Shown in pieces: positions 26,109 through 37,764 of a stretch of DNA of 64,000 bases (positions within the stretch are counted from its first letter, which is position 1; each line of letters opens with the position of its first letter). This DNA comes from Nymphaea colorata (taxonomy: Eukaryota > Streptophyta > Magnoliopsida > Nymphaeales > Nymphaeaceae). The notes beneath the pieces were generated by a model. The model was not told the origin of the DNA. It saw only the letters and a program-made list of their open reading frames with translations, and searched no databases. The translations under genes and the position numbers were made by a program. The stretch is from positions 14,557,796 to 14,621,795 of the forward strand of contig NC_045140.1 of assembly GCF_008831285.2 (NCBI RefSeq). The letters are read 5' to 3'.

Positions 26109-29100
26109 TCAGGAAACAAGGGAGTCGTTCAAGGACAACCCAGCCAACTGATCAGATGGAGGATTTCCCTGCTGTTGCTGTTGCTGCTGCTGAGCAACAC
26201 TCCTCAGGACTTCCATTGCCTCAGCAACTTTGGATCTCAGTGCATCAGGAGATTCCAGCAAGTGTAACACCTCAGTCTGGTCCATCTCAAGGAGCATACC
26301 CGTCACTTTGGCAGCATGATCACGTTCCAGCTGCTCCACAAGCGGGTAGAGGCTTTCGCCCAGCATCTGCAAATCATCCAGACACTTGAACCAAAAATGG
26401 AACCCCTACCAAAGCAGGTGCTCTGGAAGCGCACAGCCGCATAAACCAACTTTTTGTTCAAAACTCAAACTAGACACAACTCAACAGCCATACGGAAAGA
26501 GAATGAGCAATCAATCATACCGTCCGTTGCTGCTCAGGTGAAGCGTTTGCAAGTGCAGAAGCCAACGCAGAAATAGGGATAGGCTGTGGGATGCCAGACT
26601 CCCGCAACGGCATACCACCCATGTCATATGGAACAGAGAGCATGCCAGGCATGGGAACCTCCTGCATGTTCCGCCCAGGAGGATAACGGTACACTCTTCC
26701 TCTCGGCAGCATCTGTGAGAACGATAGTCAACAAAAACAAATAGAAAGTCTTATGTTGATTTCAAAGGAATTCCTTGAGACAAGGAAGATCTATTTCATT
26801 CACTACATGAGAAAATAAAACAAGTTTGAAAATCATCTACACCTAGACTTTCCAGACTTGCACAACAAGGTATGTGCGTGTGTGTGCACATACACGGAGG
26901 AAATTCTTTATTCCTACTGTACTGAAAACGCCAAGAAGTTCATGCACAATTGTCATGGACCATCATACCTGCTGCTGAATCAATGGCATTGGCTGCTGTG
27001 TTTGCTGCATAGGTGCTCCGCCACCACGTCTACCACCTGGCCGCTGTCCTGGCTGCCCTTGTTGTACCAATGGAACAAAAAAGTTCGGCATTGGTGCTCC
27101 ACCAGGCCTCATACCAGGAACCAGTTGTTGCTGGTAGCCAAACCCAGGCTGCCAAAGCCATAAAAAGAGGTCACAACTATGATTAATAACCAAACATGCA
27201 AATAGCTCAGCAGCTGCCCAACTTAACATCAAGTCCAGACTCATTAAAACCCAAAACATATACCACACGATACTCTTTAGCAAGCAACATCTCTCTCTCT
27301 CTCTCCACCACCAACCCCACCCCCCAAAGCAAAGACCCTACTAAACTCCTGATGAACAACAATGCAACCAGATCCAGCTAAATGTTTATGTTACAGAAAC
27401 TTTTACGAAAGAAAGAAAACATGCAAAAAAACGCAACCACATCCAGTTAAATGTTTATGTTACAGACTTTTCCATAAGAAACTCCCCATGCAAATAAACA
27501 TCACCTGGAAAGAGTTCAGGCATACTTTCAAGTTTCTAGTGACGTCCTGGCATTTCTTGGTTCGACTTTTTTAATCTTAACCACTTCAAAAATACTTCAC
27601 CTCAGTTACAAGTAACTCCGGAAATTATGAAAACAATTATTTTTAATTTATGAAAATTTGAGCAAAAACTTTTTTCAGCGTGCATTCTTTCTTGTGCCTC
27701 TCTTTATCTTAAAAATTTTCTAATTTCTTCACTTGTTTGAAGAAAATGAACGACCTATCATGCCATAACCTTTTTATTTCATTACACATTTCTAGTTTTC
27801 AAGGAACGCTATTCTGTGTTGTATACTCTGACTGTTAAAAGTGTCATACAAGTCAGGTGTTGTATTGTCTTTGATTGTATTAAAGGATAAAACTTAAAAG
27901 CCTAGTTGTCAGTAGTTCTTACAGTATTCTGGTTATCAAATCACATGTTGTGTTGTCTTTGACTGTATTAAAAGGCACACACAGTTGTTATTACAGTTTT
28001 CTGGTTATCAGATTTATGCACTCCCAGTATTAAATAAAGATCTCTACGTTATTGTATTTATAATTTTATATTATACATTCTAACTTTCTAGCCAATGAAG
28101 CTAACACTTTGATGCGCCACAAACCATAATACCAACGCCTCACCTGAGTTATACCTCTAAGAACATAGCACGCAACTACCTCCGTAACACTGGATACCAA
28201 AATTAATACAATTGAGAAGGCAGACTACTTTGGCAGCAACACCCATTTGCTGCCTGTCTCTTTCCAAGACCAATAGAACAAAAATTTTAGTAGTATAAAT
28301 ATTTCAAGCATTTCAACCGTACAAGTACCTATAATCCTCCCTCAAGAAACATGTGCGCACACACAGGATACTCCAGAATGCATGAAAAACAAAGCACATA
28401 AATGCAAACTTCAAGAGAAAATCCAAAGCACACCAAAAGTGGTCATAGTATGTCCCATCCCATGCAAATCAAGAAAAAAATCCCAATCATTATTTACCAA
28501 AAGTACTCGAATTACCTGTGGCGGAATAATGGCAGGAGGCCCCTGTCCATAGAATATTTGTTGCCCTAGACCCGGACCGCCAGGAGGATAGATTGGCACA
28601 CGTGGGTTCACTGATGGCGTCAAGGCAACAGGCCTCATTTGTGCAAACTGCGCCTAAACAAAATCATTCATTCATAACCAGTCTATAACCCCAAGCATGC
28701 AGTCAACATTCAATATAATATAATGAACATAAAATGGGAAATTATTACAAAAATAGCCCACAATAAGATCTATCAAAAATTCAAGTTTCTCTTCCCATGA
28801 AATTTAATTGGAGAAGAGCCAGAAAACACATATTTTTTTTGGCAACAATACAGTGAATTTGAGAAATTGACAAGTTTCATCGGACATGGAAAACCTAAGT
28901 CATAAACAAAGAAGAGTGCCAAAAAAATCATGAAAAAAGATTTATAGCCCAAGATACTTAAATAATGCCAAACAATAGCAGTAGAACATGACAGCAACGA
29001 ACAAAATAGCATGACCACCGAGGAATAATACATTATGAAAAAAAAGCCAACAATTCTGTTTGCATCTCCATCAAATAACAGAGGGGCGTGAAGGCAACCA

Positions 29101-32100
29101 AGACATACAACTTTACCAGAATGGTATAGGAAACACCAAAAGAACAATGAACATTCGTGTGGCCAACCTTATAAGTTTGATTGAACAATCGATTAGAAAT
29201 TGAGAAATTATACAATCGATTAGAAATTGAGAAAATGTTCATGTGGCTGTTGGTTGCTTACATGCATAATGAACAGCCAACTGTACCAGGCACAAGTATT
29301 TCTAAAGCAAGTCCAAATAGGTGTCAGCTGTCAGCTCCTTATAATTCATTTCACAGATCTTTGCTGATCATTCACTTTTTGAAAAATCAGAACTCATAAA
29401 TACAAGACAAAACAGAAATAAGGTTATTGGCAACCTGAACGTTTACCTGCAGCCTTGCCCTCCTATCTTCCTTACGCTGTGCAAGAGCAACATAAAGAGG
29501 TTTGCTGACAACAATCTTGCCATTCATCTCCATCAGCTAAAGGATAAAATAATACATGTCACCAGCGTAAAAAATATTATACAAGGCAAGTTAACAAAAC
29601 AAGCTTACGGCTCGAGATGCTTCCTCAGCAGTTGAGAATGCTACAAATCCAGACCCACGGCTGATTCCATTTGGATCCCTCATAACCTGTGAAGGAAGTT
29701 GCAGATGCAGAACTTAAAACAGTGCCTCAATGGTACCCCCCAGAGGATGAGAGAGGTTGATCTAGAAGAAAACAAATATAGAACAAACATTATTCAGAAA
29801 GATTTATCAGAGTGCAAATACCTTGCATGAAGTGATTGTACCAAACTCAGAGAACAATTCCCGAAGTTTCTCATCGCCTATACTATCATCAAGATTTTTC
29901 AGGTATAAATTTACACCCTGATATTTATCAGTTGCGTCCTTCATATTCTGTTCAAACCTACTTTTCAACTCTAGTTCTCGTTCAGCCTTTTTTTGAGCTT
30001 TTCCAACATACCACTCCTTCTCATCAAATTTCTTGCCATTAAGAGCCTCAACGGCTTTGGCAGCATCCTCAGCATTTTCAAAATTTACAAATCCAAAGCA
30101 TTTGGATTTTCCATCTGCATCCCTCATTACAACAACACTTGTGATGACCCCATATTCACCAAAAGTATTCTTCAAGTCATCTTCACTAGTTTTATCCGAG
30201 AGATTTTTCACATATACATTATTAAATTTAGTCTTGCTACTAGAATTTTCCCTCTCCTGCTTACGAACAAAGGGACCAACAAATACTTGCTTATCATTTA
30301 ACAACATCCCATTCAGCTTATCTATCGCGGCTTGAGCTGCCTCTTCAGAATCAAACTGGACAAATCCATATCCTTTTGATTGACCAGATGCATCTGTTGC
30401 AACCTTGCAAGACAGAATATTCCCAAATACAGAGAATGTATCATACAGTGCTTTGTGATCAATCGCCTTATCCAAGTTCTGCGCAAATGTGAAGATCAAG
30501 TTCAATTAGCTTTAACAGGCATCTAAACCAAAACAAAAAGCCTCATGCCAGTTTATTATCCAAGAAAAATAAGGGAAAGGTACGAGTAAATACCTTAATA
30601 AATATGTTTGCAGCCCCACTCTTACGGATACTGGGATCCCTGTGCGAATACATAATACGGATAGATTTTCCATTCAAAGGAGTGAAGTTCAACACTTCCA
30701 ATGCCCTGGCAGCTACAATTGACAAGAAAAAAAAAATGAAAATAGGTACGCAGCTTGAAAATGACATTAAAAACTTCCACAAGGTGTTTAATAACATGCC
30801 AAAACCACTTATTGGAGGCAATAAGTTTTTTGAGTGTTTGGGTTCCATGAAAATTGGGTTTGAGACCCGGTTTTGACAAAACATGCTCCCCTCCCTAAGG
30901 TTCTGAAACTATTAAAAACTTGGTTTCTAAAAGAGCAAGTTTGTACAGAAGTGGATTAGATGAGGGTGTCATCCAAACACCCACTTAAGAATCGCAACAC
31001 TTGTCACAGGAAAAAATCACAACACAAAAACATATTACTGAACATCATGTACAAGTAGATACAGAGCAGACTTAGAGTATGCAAGCCTCATTTAAGGGAT
31101 GTGATACATGCATCTCCAGTGTTAAAAACTTGGACAAATATCATTTGCCAATGTACTCTAGGTTGAAAAAAATTCCACTTGAGTTATTCATCTTGGTACT
31201 GCCAAATACCCAACTACCCAATGAACAAAAGCTTACTTTGTTGGAGTATTTTCTTGGATGCATTGCCATGAAACTTCCACTTATACCCTTCGGCTTGATA
31301 AATAGCCGAATAACCGAAAGAGAAAAACTCTTACCTTCGTGTAGGCATTCACACATAGACTTCATCAGTCAAACATTAAGCATGAGAAGATGGACATATT
31401 GACATTGAACAGGAAAAAAAAAGGTATATAACAATCAGATAGGATACTGGCAGAATCCCAAGGAATCTCGGACAAACATCATTGAAGTTAAGCACATCTA
31501 CCATGAAATTTCTTTATACTAATTCCACCTTTAGCAACAAAACTTTAAGGCAGTGCATGCACACGTCTATGTAAACAAATCCCTCCCTTAAACTTTAAGT
31601 AATAGAAACTACAAAATCCTCAAACTAAAATACTATAACATCCTCTCTTGAATTATGATGAACGGTTTAGAACCAAAGGCAAGTAATAACAATCCTAGTA
31701 ACCCCAACAAAAAAATTATGGCAAAAAGAATAGCTGATACAACTATACAGTGGTTTGTAGTATCAAAATCCAAATAATCATGTCTCGGGTCAGTGAATCC
31801 AAATTATAAATATTCAGTTCAAAACTCTGATATGACACTAAGGTATGGGCACAGTTGATGAAAATTTTCCAAACACGGAAAAAAACCAAACAATAAATCC
31901 AGTGAGAAACTTTGCATCAAATGGAACAGCTAGAGTCTTGCTCGAAAGAGAACACACATAGCAGATAAACTTCTCCAATTTCATATTAAGTTGGCACACC
32001 ATAAGGCAACAATCAAGTCATCAAGTTAGTAGCCTCTGCTGTGTTAAATGACTAACAAGCATAATCATATCACCAGAAAACATGTGTAACCCTGATGCAA

Positions 32101-33141
32101 CAAATTTAAATATTTAAATATTAATTACAATTTACAACCGTCAAGCGAGTATGACATGAAGCCGCCATTAAAATTGGGGCCTGCCGATTTAGACTCACTT
32201 TTAAGTTTTTAAGAGTACACTTTAAAAATCACATCGTTAAAGGCGCGTTAGGAGAAGGCAGTTGATTAGACATTAGCTGCACGATGAACTCTTAAAAAAG
32301 TAATAACAAACAAACACCAGAAATGCAAAAAAGAAAAATCTAAATAGACAAGAGACAAAGATACAAGAACAATAAACACCGTAGAGAAACAGAAACCACC
32401 GGCTTCCTAATTGCAACAACTATTGCGCCTTATCACGAAACAGAGATGTAAATGGAAGTTAATATCTTTTACACCTCCCCTGATATCTAAGAAGGAAAAA
32501 AAAAACAGCAACAGCCAGAATGAATTACTTTTCACGAGCTACAAGCTATCTTTTGATTATACCAAATACAAGGAAACCCTTCTAAAAAATAGAATGGCAG
32601 TATAAACAAAAGAATCTTCTGAAAATGAAGAATACGGTAATTACTGAGAAATTTTCATCAAGATAGTCACAATAACAAGCAATGGACAAACATAACAAGG
32701 AAAGAACGAAAAGGGTTTGAGGAGTTAACCAATAATCAACGATACAAGGCCAAGAATGGATCAGAGATAATAGCACTCGCGCAGTACCCAATCAAAACCC
32801 TCTAGAGATAATGTACAAACCACAAAAATGATTGCAACGAATATCATATACCGGAGACGCTGGGGGAGGAACTTACCATCTTGGGTATTGCTGTAGTTGA
32901 CATACGCATACCCAAGCGACTTGCGAGTGCTGAGATCGCGGCACACGCGAACCGACACGACCGGCCCTAACTGGCTGAACAGATCATAGAGCTGCGAGTC
33001 CGTGACGTTCGACTCCAGGTCGCCGACGTACAGAGACGTCGACATGAACGGATTAGACCCATTGCTCGCCGGCGCTGCTCCAGTAGCGACAGTCTGCCCG
33101 GTGGAGACGGCCTGTTGGGGTTGCAACTGAACCTGCGCCAT
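26109..33141 (-). CDS. PABP: cytoplasmic poly(A)-binding protein, complete, 9 exons, 658 aa
   Basis: Binds mRNA poly(A) tails and connects them to eIF4G and to decay factors. Exons on the minus strand: 33141-32877, 30712-30594, 30478-29822, 29686-29609, 29536-29447, 28653-28516, 27148-26969, 26712-26521, 26366-26109; all GT-AG, 1977 nt. Four RRMs are present: about 36-112 ([14 protein letters not shown]), 123-199 (IFIKNLD, GYGFVQF), 214-291 (VYVKNL, CFGFVNF) and 317-394 (LYLKNLD, GSGFVAF). A Pro/Gly/Gln-rich linker (about 404-573) follows, then the MLLE domain at 574-630 with [10 protein letters not shown], which binds PAM2 peptides. An 8-Gln run and a short tail close it. The start MAQVQ is in the usual plant position with context GACATGG. 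Length matches Arabidopsis PAB2/PAB4/PAB8 (about 630-670). Intron 1 is 2164 bases and contains a transposon-like insert. The leader is oligo(A)-rich. Confidence 0.97.
27364..27467. repeat. two direct copies of a ~36-bp unit in PABP intron 6
   Basis: GCAACCAGATCCAGCTAAAT and the following TGTTTATGTTACAGA recur at 27433 with two mismatches (period 69). Each copy contains TTACAG, which looks like an acceptor, but no matching coding sequence follows. Confidence 0.6.
27856..28015. repeat. diverged tandem duplication in PABP intron 6
   Basis: Copy 1 (27856-27941) and copy 2 (27942-28015) share TTGTCTTTGA(T/C)TGTATTAAA, a TTACAGT(A/T)TTCTGGTTATCA block and AGTTGT. Copy 2 lacks about 15 bases in the middle. 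It is intronic and not coding. Confidence 0.55.
29185..29234. repeat. tandem pair of a 23-bp unit in PABP intron 5
   Basis: ACAATCGATTAGAAATTGAG plus AAA occurs at 29185-29207 and again at 29212-29234, exact copies with period 27. Confidence 0.8.
30783..30981. mobile_element. MITE-like element in PABP intron 1
   Basis: Ends are inverted: GGTGTTTAATAACA at the left, and at the right the reverse complement reads GGTGTTTGGATGACA (one gap). The 199-base interior is rich in AAAACC/GGTTTT-type words (CCAAAACCAC, GACCCGGTTTTG, AACTTGGTTT). The same words and similar ends recur at 40047-40300 and 55788-56069, suggesting related non-autonomous DNA transposons. Confidence 0.5.
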
Positions 33142-33189
33142 GTCGATCTCCTTCCTCCCTCTTCTTCCTCAGCCTCTTTCTGTCTATCC

Positions 33190-33219
33190 TTTTTTTTTTC
33201 TTTTTTTCCTTTTTTTTTT
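33190..33219 (-). promoter_or_regulatory. oligo(A) tracts in the PABP leader, probable autoregulatory site
   Basis: On the coding strand the leader reads A10-GG-A7-G-A10, 49 to 78 bases upstream of the ATG. Animal and yeast PABP mRNAs carry such A-rich tracts, which PABP binds to repress its own translation. A second cluster, A8-GG-A12, lies at 33322-33343. That this plant gene is autoregulated the same way is inference. Confidence 0.65.
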
Positions 33220-33321
33220 GGCTTTTCCCCTCTCACTCTTCTTATTTCAGAAACCCTAGAACATGAAACACGAAACCATAATAGTTTCTGAATGTGAACG
33301 ACTCGATACCTATTCTTCTCC

Positions 33322-33343
33322 TTTTTTTTTTTTCCTTTTTTTT
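33322..33343 (-). promoter_or_regulatory. second oligo(A) cluster upstream of PABP
   Basis: The coding strand reads A8-GG-A12. With transcription starting near 33580 (TATA at 33607-33614) this cluster would also lie in the 5' UTR, unless a leader intron removes it. Confidence 0.5.
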
Positions 33344-33606
33344 GCTTCCGGGGAGAAACGAAGGGATTGCACAACTGCAGACAGAAATTAGGGTTTTTTT
33401 GGGAATTTTTTTTGCAGGGACCGACTGAAAGACCAGAGGGACGTTACAGATCGGAGATCCGGAGGATGGTGGAGAGGGAACGAGAGATGGGGGATGCAGA
33501 GGAAGAAATGACGGGGGAAAATTGAGGGGAAAAAACGGAAAAATTTTTTGGGGGAGGGCAGCCCGGACTGCACTGCACCGCACCGCCAAAGGGCGGAGGG
33601 GAATCG

Positions 33607-33614
33607 CTTTTATA
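33607..33614 (-). promoter_or_regulatory. TATA box of the PABP gene
   Basis: The minus strand reads TATAAAAG, a strong plant TATA box, 466 bases upstream of the ATG. Start of transcription would fall near 33575-33585. Telo-box sequences AAACCCTA(A) (plus strand) lie at 33659-33667 and 33251-33258; these motifs are typical of plant translation-related genes. Confidence 0.6.
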
Positions 33615-33819
33615 CCTCCCTCTCTCTCCCCTCCGAGACTCGCTTCCCCGTCCTCCGAAAACCCTAATTTTCTCGACGGACCATCCCTTCGCGGCTCCGC
33701 CTCCGGTCAAACCTCGCCGGAGGTTGACCGAGCTAACCCCTTCTTCCGAACACGGCTGGGTCGGTCCGGTTGCCGGTTGGCGCAAGCTGGTTTTGATAAC
33801 GACTACTTAAGTTTTTAGT

Positions 33820-35457
33820 ATTTAAGAACGAAGGGGAAAATTTTCCCACAAACGGAAAATGATTTGGTTTCGTAATACCAACGTATTATAATGTGACAGT
33901 ACGTAGGCCCAAAATAAATTTAAAAACAAAGGCAAGCAATATGAACAAGTCCTTGCAACGTGTAGATTACAATGTAATATTACCATTGGCATGAAGTTCG
34001 CGGTATATATATATCGTGATGTTGGAAAATATGTGCCATTAATTTGTAGGCGCGTTTGATTTGATCCTTTTTTTTTCAAGTGTACAAAACTAGTTGCCGA
34101 ATCCTTACTTTTTCATGACTAGAATCTCAAAAAATCATAACCATATTCAAAGGTTATTATGTTTGAATGGGTATTGTATGGCACGATTATCTCAACTTCT
34201 TTGACATTTTATCTGAACTAACACACCACAAAGGTAGTATTAGGACGGAGCCGCATGAGATTATCATTTGATTCTCGCAGGCGCTACTCTTTTGCAGATA
34301 CATCTTCTACTGCTGCTAATTCCAAGAGAGAGGCTTGGGCTTGAGATGGATGAAGCCAAACCACATGTGAGTTTGTGTGGGCAGTTGCCCGCGCATGACT
34401 GAACTTTTCACATGATAGTGCCTCTCAAAAATTTTATTATGTATTTAGGGGAGAGTTACTATGAATTACCGCAAATCGACGAAATCTTTTTGGGCTCTGC
34501 TACTGGATTTGAGTTATCCTTTTGGATTCGTGGGGCAGATGGTTCTATAAACCAGCCTCAGTTTGGGGAGGCATTTGAACGAGTCATTGATACGTAGCTA
34601 AACCGAGTCAGCCAAGCTAAGTTGGGTCATGATTTCCACAACAACCTGGGTCAAAGTGGTTGAATTTGGGTAAGAACGCGAGTTAGTATCCAAACCGCGT
34701 TTCTCCAGCGACTTCTATTTTCAAATCTGTAATTGAACGGGTCCCATTACCAAAGATGACTTGTATGAATAACCCAAAAAGATAGGTCCAATGCCTTTAT
34801 CATAGAACTTTATTCTTTTTCTTTCTGTTGAAAAATGATTAAATTCAGAAAAGAGGGACCTGGTTAATGGAAAAATGAATAGAAGCCTTTTTTTTCTGAA
34901 AATTTTATAAAAATTGAAATATGAAAATGGGGCCTGCACCTTAAAGGGGCTCAAATTAAGTTGGGAGCTACACCTATGAGTTACATCAGTAAGCATCTTC
35001 CATGGATGGCTACAAAAGGAGACAAGATAGCTTCTTATAACCTATGGGTGTGTAACTTATGCTTGAAGACTTTCGTTGATATATTAGGATCCTCTGCTTT
35101 GCACGTCTAATGGCAGATGTTCTCATCTCGCAATTAATTCAGAATTATTAAGTTACGAACCACAAATGTTAGAAAGAAATGTTAGATAGTTTCTCAACTT
35201 CTCGGGATCCATGGATTTGAGGTTGGCCAATATGTTGTTTTGGATCTAAGACTTGCCATTTGAAAAACTGAACAAGGACTCAATTTCTTATTCGAACTAT
35301 CAGTTAGGCAATAGTATAAAGCACCTACCCACACATCATATCTAGGACATTAATGGCTACTATCCCGTCTGTAAAACTGAACAAGCTGCCTTAAACCGGC
35401 GGTTGCTGAGCGTCCCACACACGGCAAAGCACAACGAGTCTGCTTAATCTTGGCGCG

Positions 35458-35498
<41 letters not shown>

Positions 35499-35836
35499 AG
35501 AAAAAGAGAGAGAGAGGAATTGGTAAAACCAATGAGACACCTAGGTCAGGGACTAAAACGAGACTCCTTGATTTTGATTTTCAAAGTGTTCTTTTTGCCA
35601 TCTAACCTTATTCATATGATCATTTTTTAAAAATGGGTTGACGCAAATCATATACTAAGTTGATCATTTGTTAGACTTTAATGGTGCTTTTATAATAATA
35701 AAAAAACTAAACGGCCTCCATTGCATGATAATAAAAAAATCGACTTGAATCGTATTTTAGTCTTTATAAATATAATAAGGTGTTTATATTGTATTTAAAA
35801 TAGTTTTTGAAAGGTCATGGTTTTTATCCATGACAC

Positions 35837-35873
<37 letters not shown>

Positions 35874-36940
35874 TGAGGTGTGGAGGATAATTAAAACATT
35901 AAAAACCTATGATTTAAAACAAGCCCCACATGTGGATTAGCGGTTTATAATGCCAGAACAGCTGGCTGTATTTTTTAACACTTTTAATGATGGATTTTAA
36001 ATTATTCACAGAAACATACAATTCAAATAAACACATATCTCAGATTCAAAGACCAGATCATCTCAATCCAACCAATGCCTGTCAAATCAGCTTTGTGTAT
36101 GAAAAGGAGGAGATAATAGAGATTGAAAATTTGATGAATGGGTCCAAGCCTGGATCCACAGGCTGTACATAGCTAAGCAAGGATGTATTGGGCCCGGACC
36201 CAGCAACTATGATCCGACGAGATCTGCGATTCAGGAACCCTGTCAGACTAGATGGAAGTGTGCCGTCGTCGCCATAAAACTTTTAATTTCACGCATACTG
36301 CTAGTTTTTGGCATGTTCTAGTTCCCAGAAATTCTCTTTCTTATCTCTCATATAAAAAACATAAAATGTATGTATATCTCAGTCCACTTAAATAGGAAAA
36401 AAAAAACCTAATCACTTAAATTATTTTAAAAGCATTTTACAAAAATATGAACATGCGGACATATTTGTAAACACAAACTTAGTATAAAACATGATTTTAT
36501 TACTCAATAGTCAAGGGGGCGTATGCTTATACTTTGGAACCTTAGTTAAAACTTGGGTGAACTTGAGTCTAGTTAGATAGGGTAGCCTCATGAGATCGGA
36601 GTCACCACTCTATGGTTAATTGAAAATTTATTAACCATGTATTTAGTTTCTTATGAAAAAAAGTTTACGGCTTCACCCATATCAACATTATAATAATGAT
36701 AAATCAAGGACTTTAGAAGCGGTTGAAAAGAGAAAGCAAAAGCTGACTTTGATTTGAATGGACAAATGGCATCAACTAGATGGATTGTCTGGTCCAACAG
36801 TCGCAAGCTTCACAAGGAGACCTCAAACGTGAAAGCCATTTCCTTCATGGGGTGCCTGGCGAGAGATGTGGTTTTATCGTCACCGCAGTTTATCCAATAT
36901 CATGTATTATGTGTGATACGAAAACTTCTTATCTACGGCT
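33820..36940. other. intergenic spacer with (AT)n microsatellites
   Basis: No gene recognised. (AT)13 at 35469-35494 followed by a short GA run, and (AT)15 at 35842-35871. Remaining sequence is AT-rich and unique by eye. Confidence 0.6.
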
Positions 36941-36941
36941 T

Positions 36942-37464
36942 GTTTAGATGGAGAGAAAGGGAATGAAAGGAAGGAAAAGAACAGGTAGAAATTGTTTTTC
37001 ATGGAGTACTAAGTATATGGTCAATGAGTTTTCAATTGACTATATGACTCAAATATTGTAGAGCTACTTTATATAATTGGACTCAAATTCGCCTAAGTTT
37101 CAATACTAAATTAACGCTTTAAAGAGTAGGCTCAATTGCACAGACGGATCCCACCCGGTCAATCAATTGCTTAATTAAGGAGGGGAAATAATGAAAAATA
37201 ATAATAATAAAAAAAGCATATTTGGGTGCAAAGAAAAAGAAATGAGAGAAAAGAAAAGGAAAAGGTAACTCAATGCAAACCCAATTCCTAAAAAATTGAA
37301 GGAATTGAGATGAAAAGGAAAAGAGTTGCTCCCTTCCGGTATTATCAAACATTGTTTTATAATCTCTTTCATTTCCTCTCGTTTACCTCCCCATTTTCCT
37401 TTCATCCATTTCTTTTCGTTTCCTTTCCATCTCTCAATTTCCTTTCCTTTCCCTCCATCCAAAC
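36942..37464. mobile_element. MITE-like element with GTTTGGATGGAG ends
   Basis: The left end GTTTAGATGGAGAGAAAGG (36942-36960) and the reverse complement of the right end (37446-37464) match at 17 of 19 positions. The 523-base body has GGAAAGG-rich subterminal stretches on the left and CCTTTCC on the right, continuing the inverted symmetry, and no coding potential. Target duplications are not clear. Confidence 0.55.
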
Positions 37465-37583
37465 AGAACTACAAATAAATGTTTTTTGGGTTAAGCAACA
37501 AAAGGAACTTCAATTCAGCACATCCGTTGGAAATTGGGCACTCAATAGCAGCAATTAACTCTTCTATGTCTTTTTCTCCAGTT

Positions 37584-37764
37584 ATTAGCATATGGAGATT
37601 CATGACTTATCAATTCATGAAAGAAAAGGGCGTTGTTTCTTAGCATATGGAGACTCATGACTTATCAATTCATGGAAGAGCAGCACCCTGCTTCCTATTT
37701 TTCTTCCTATACGGAAACTCATGACTTATCAATTCATGGAAGAATAGCGTCCTGCTTCCTTTTT
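37584..37764. repeat. three tandem copies of a 56-64 bp unit
   Basis: Copies begin at 37584, 37640 and about 37705. Each carries CATGACTTATCAATTCATG followed by GAAGA or AAAGA; copies 2 and 3 also share CCTGCTTCCT downstream. Copy spacing is 56 then 64 bases. No protein meaning is evident. Confidence 0.85.

Noticed and set aside
32967-33589. 100-135 codon minus-strand frames overlapping the PABP leader and exon 1
   Set aside because: They are Lys/Arg/Glu- or Ser/Pro-rich translations of the A-rich and CT-rich leader, out of frame with the RRM1 coding sequence.
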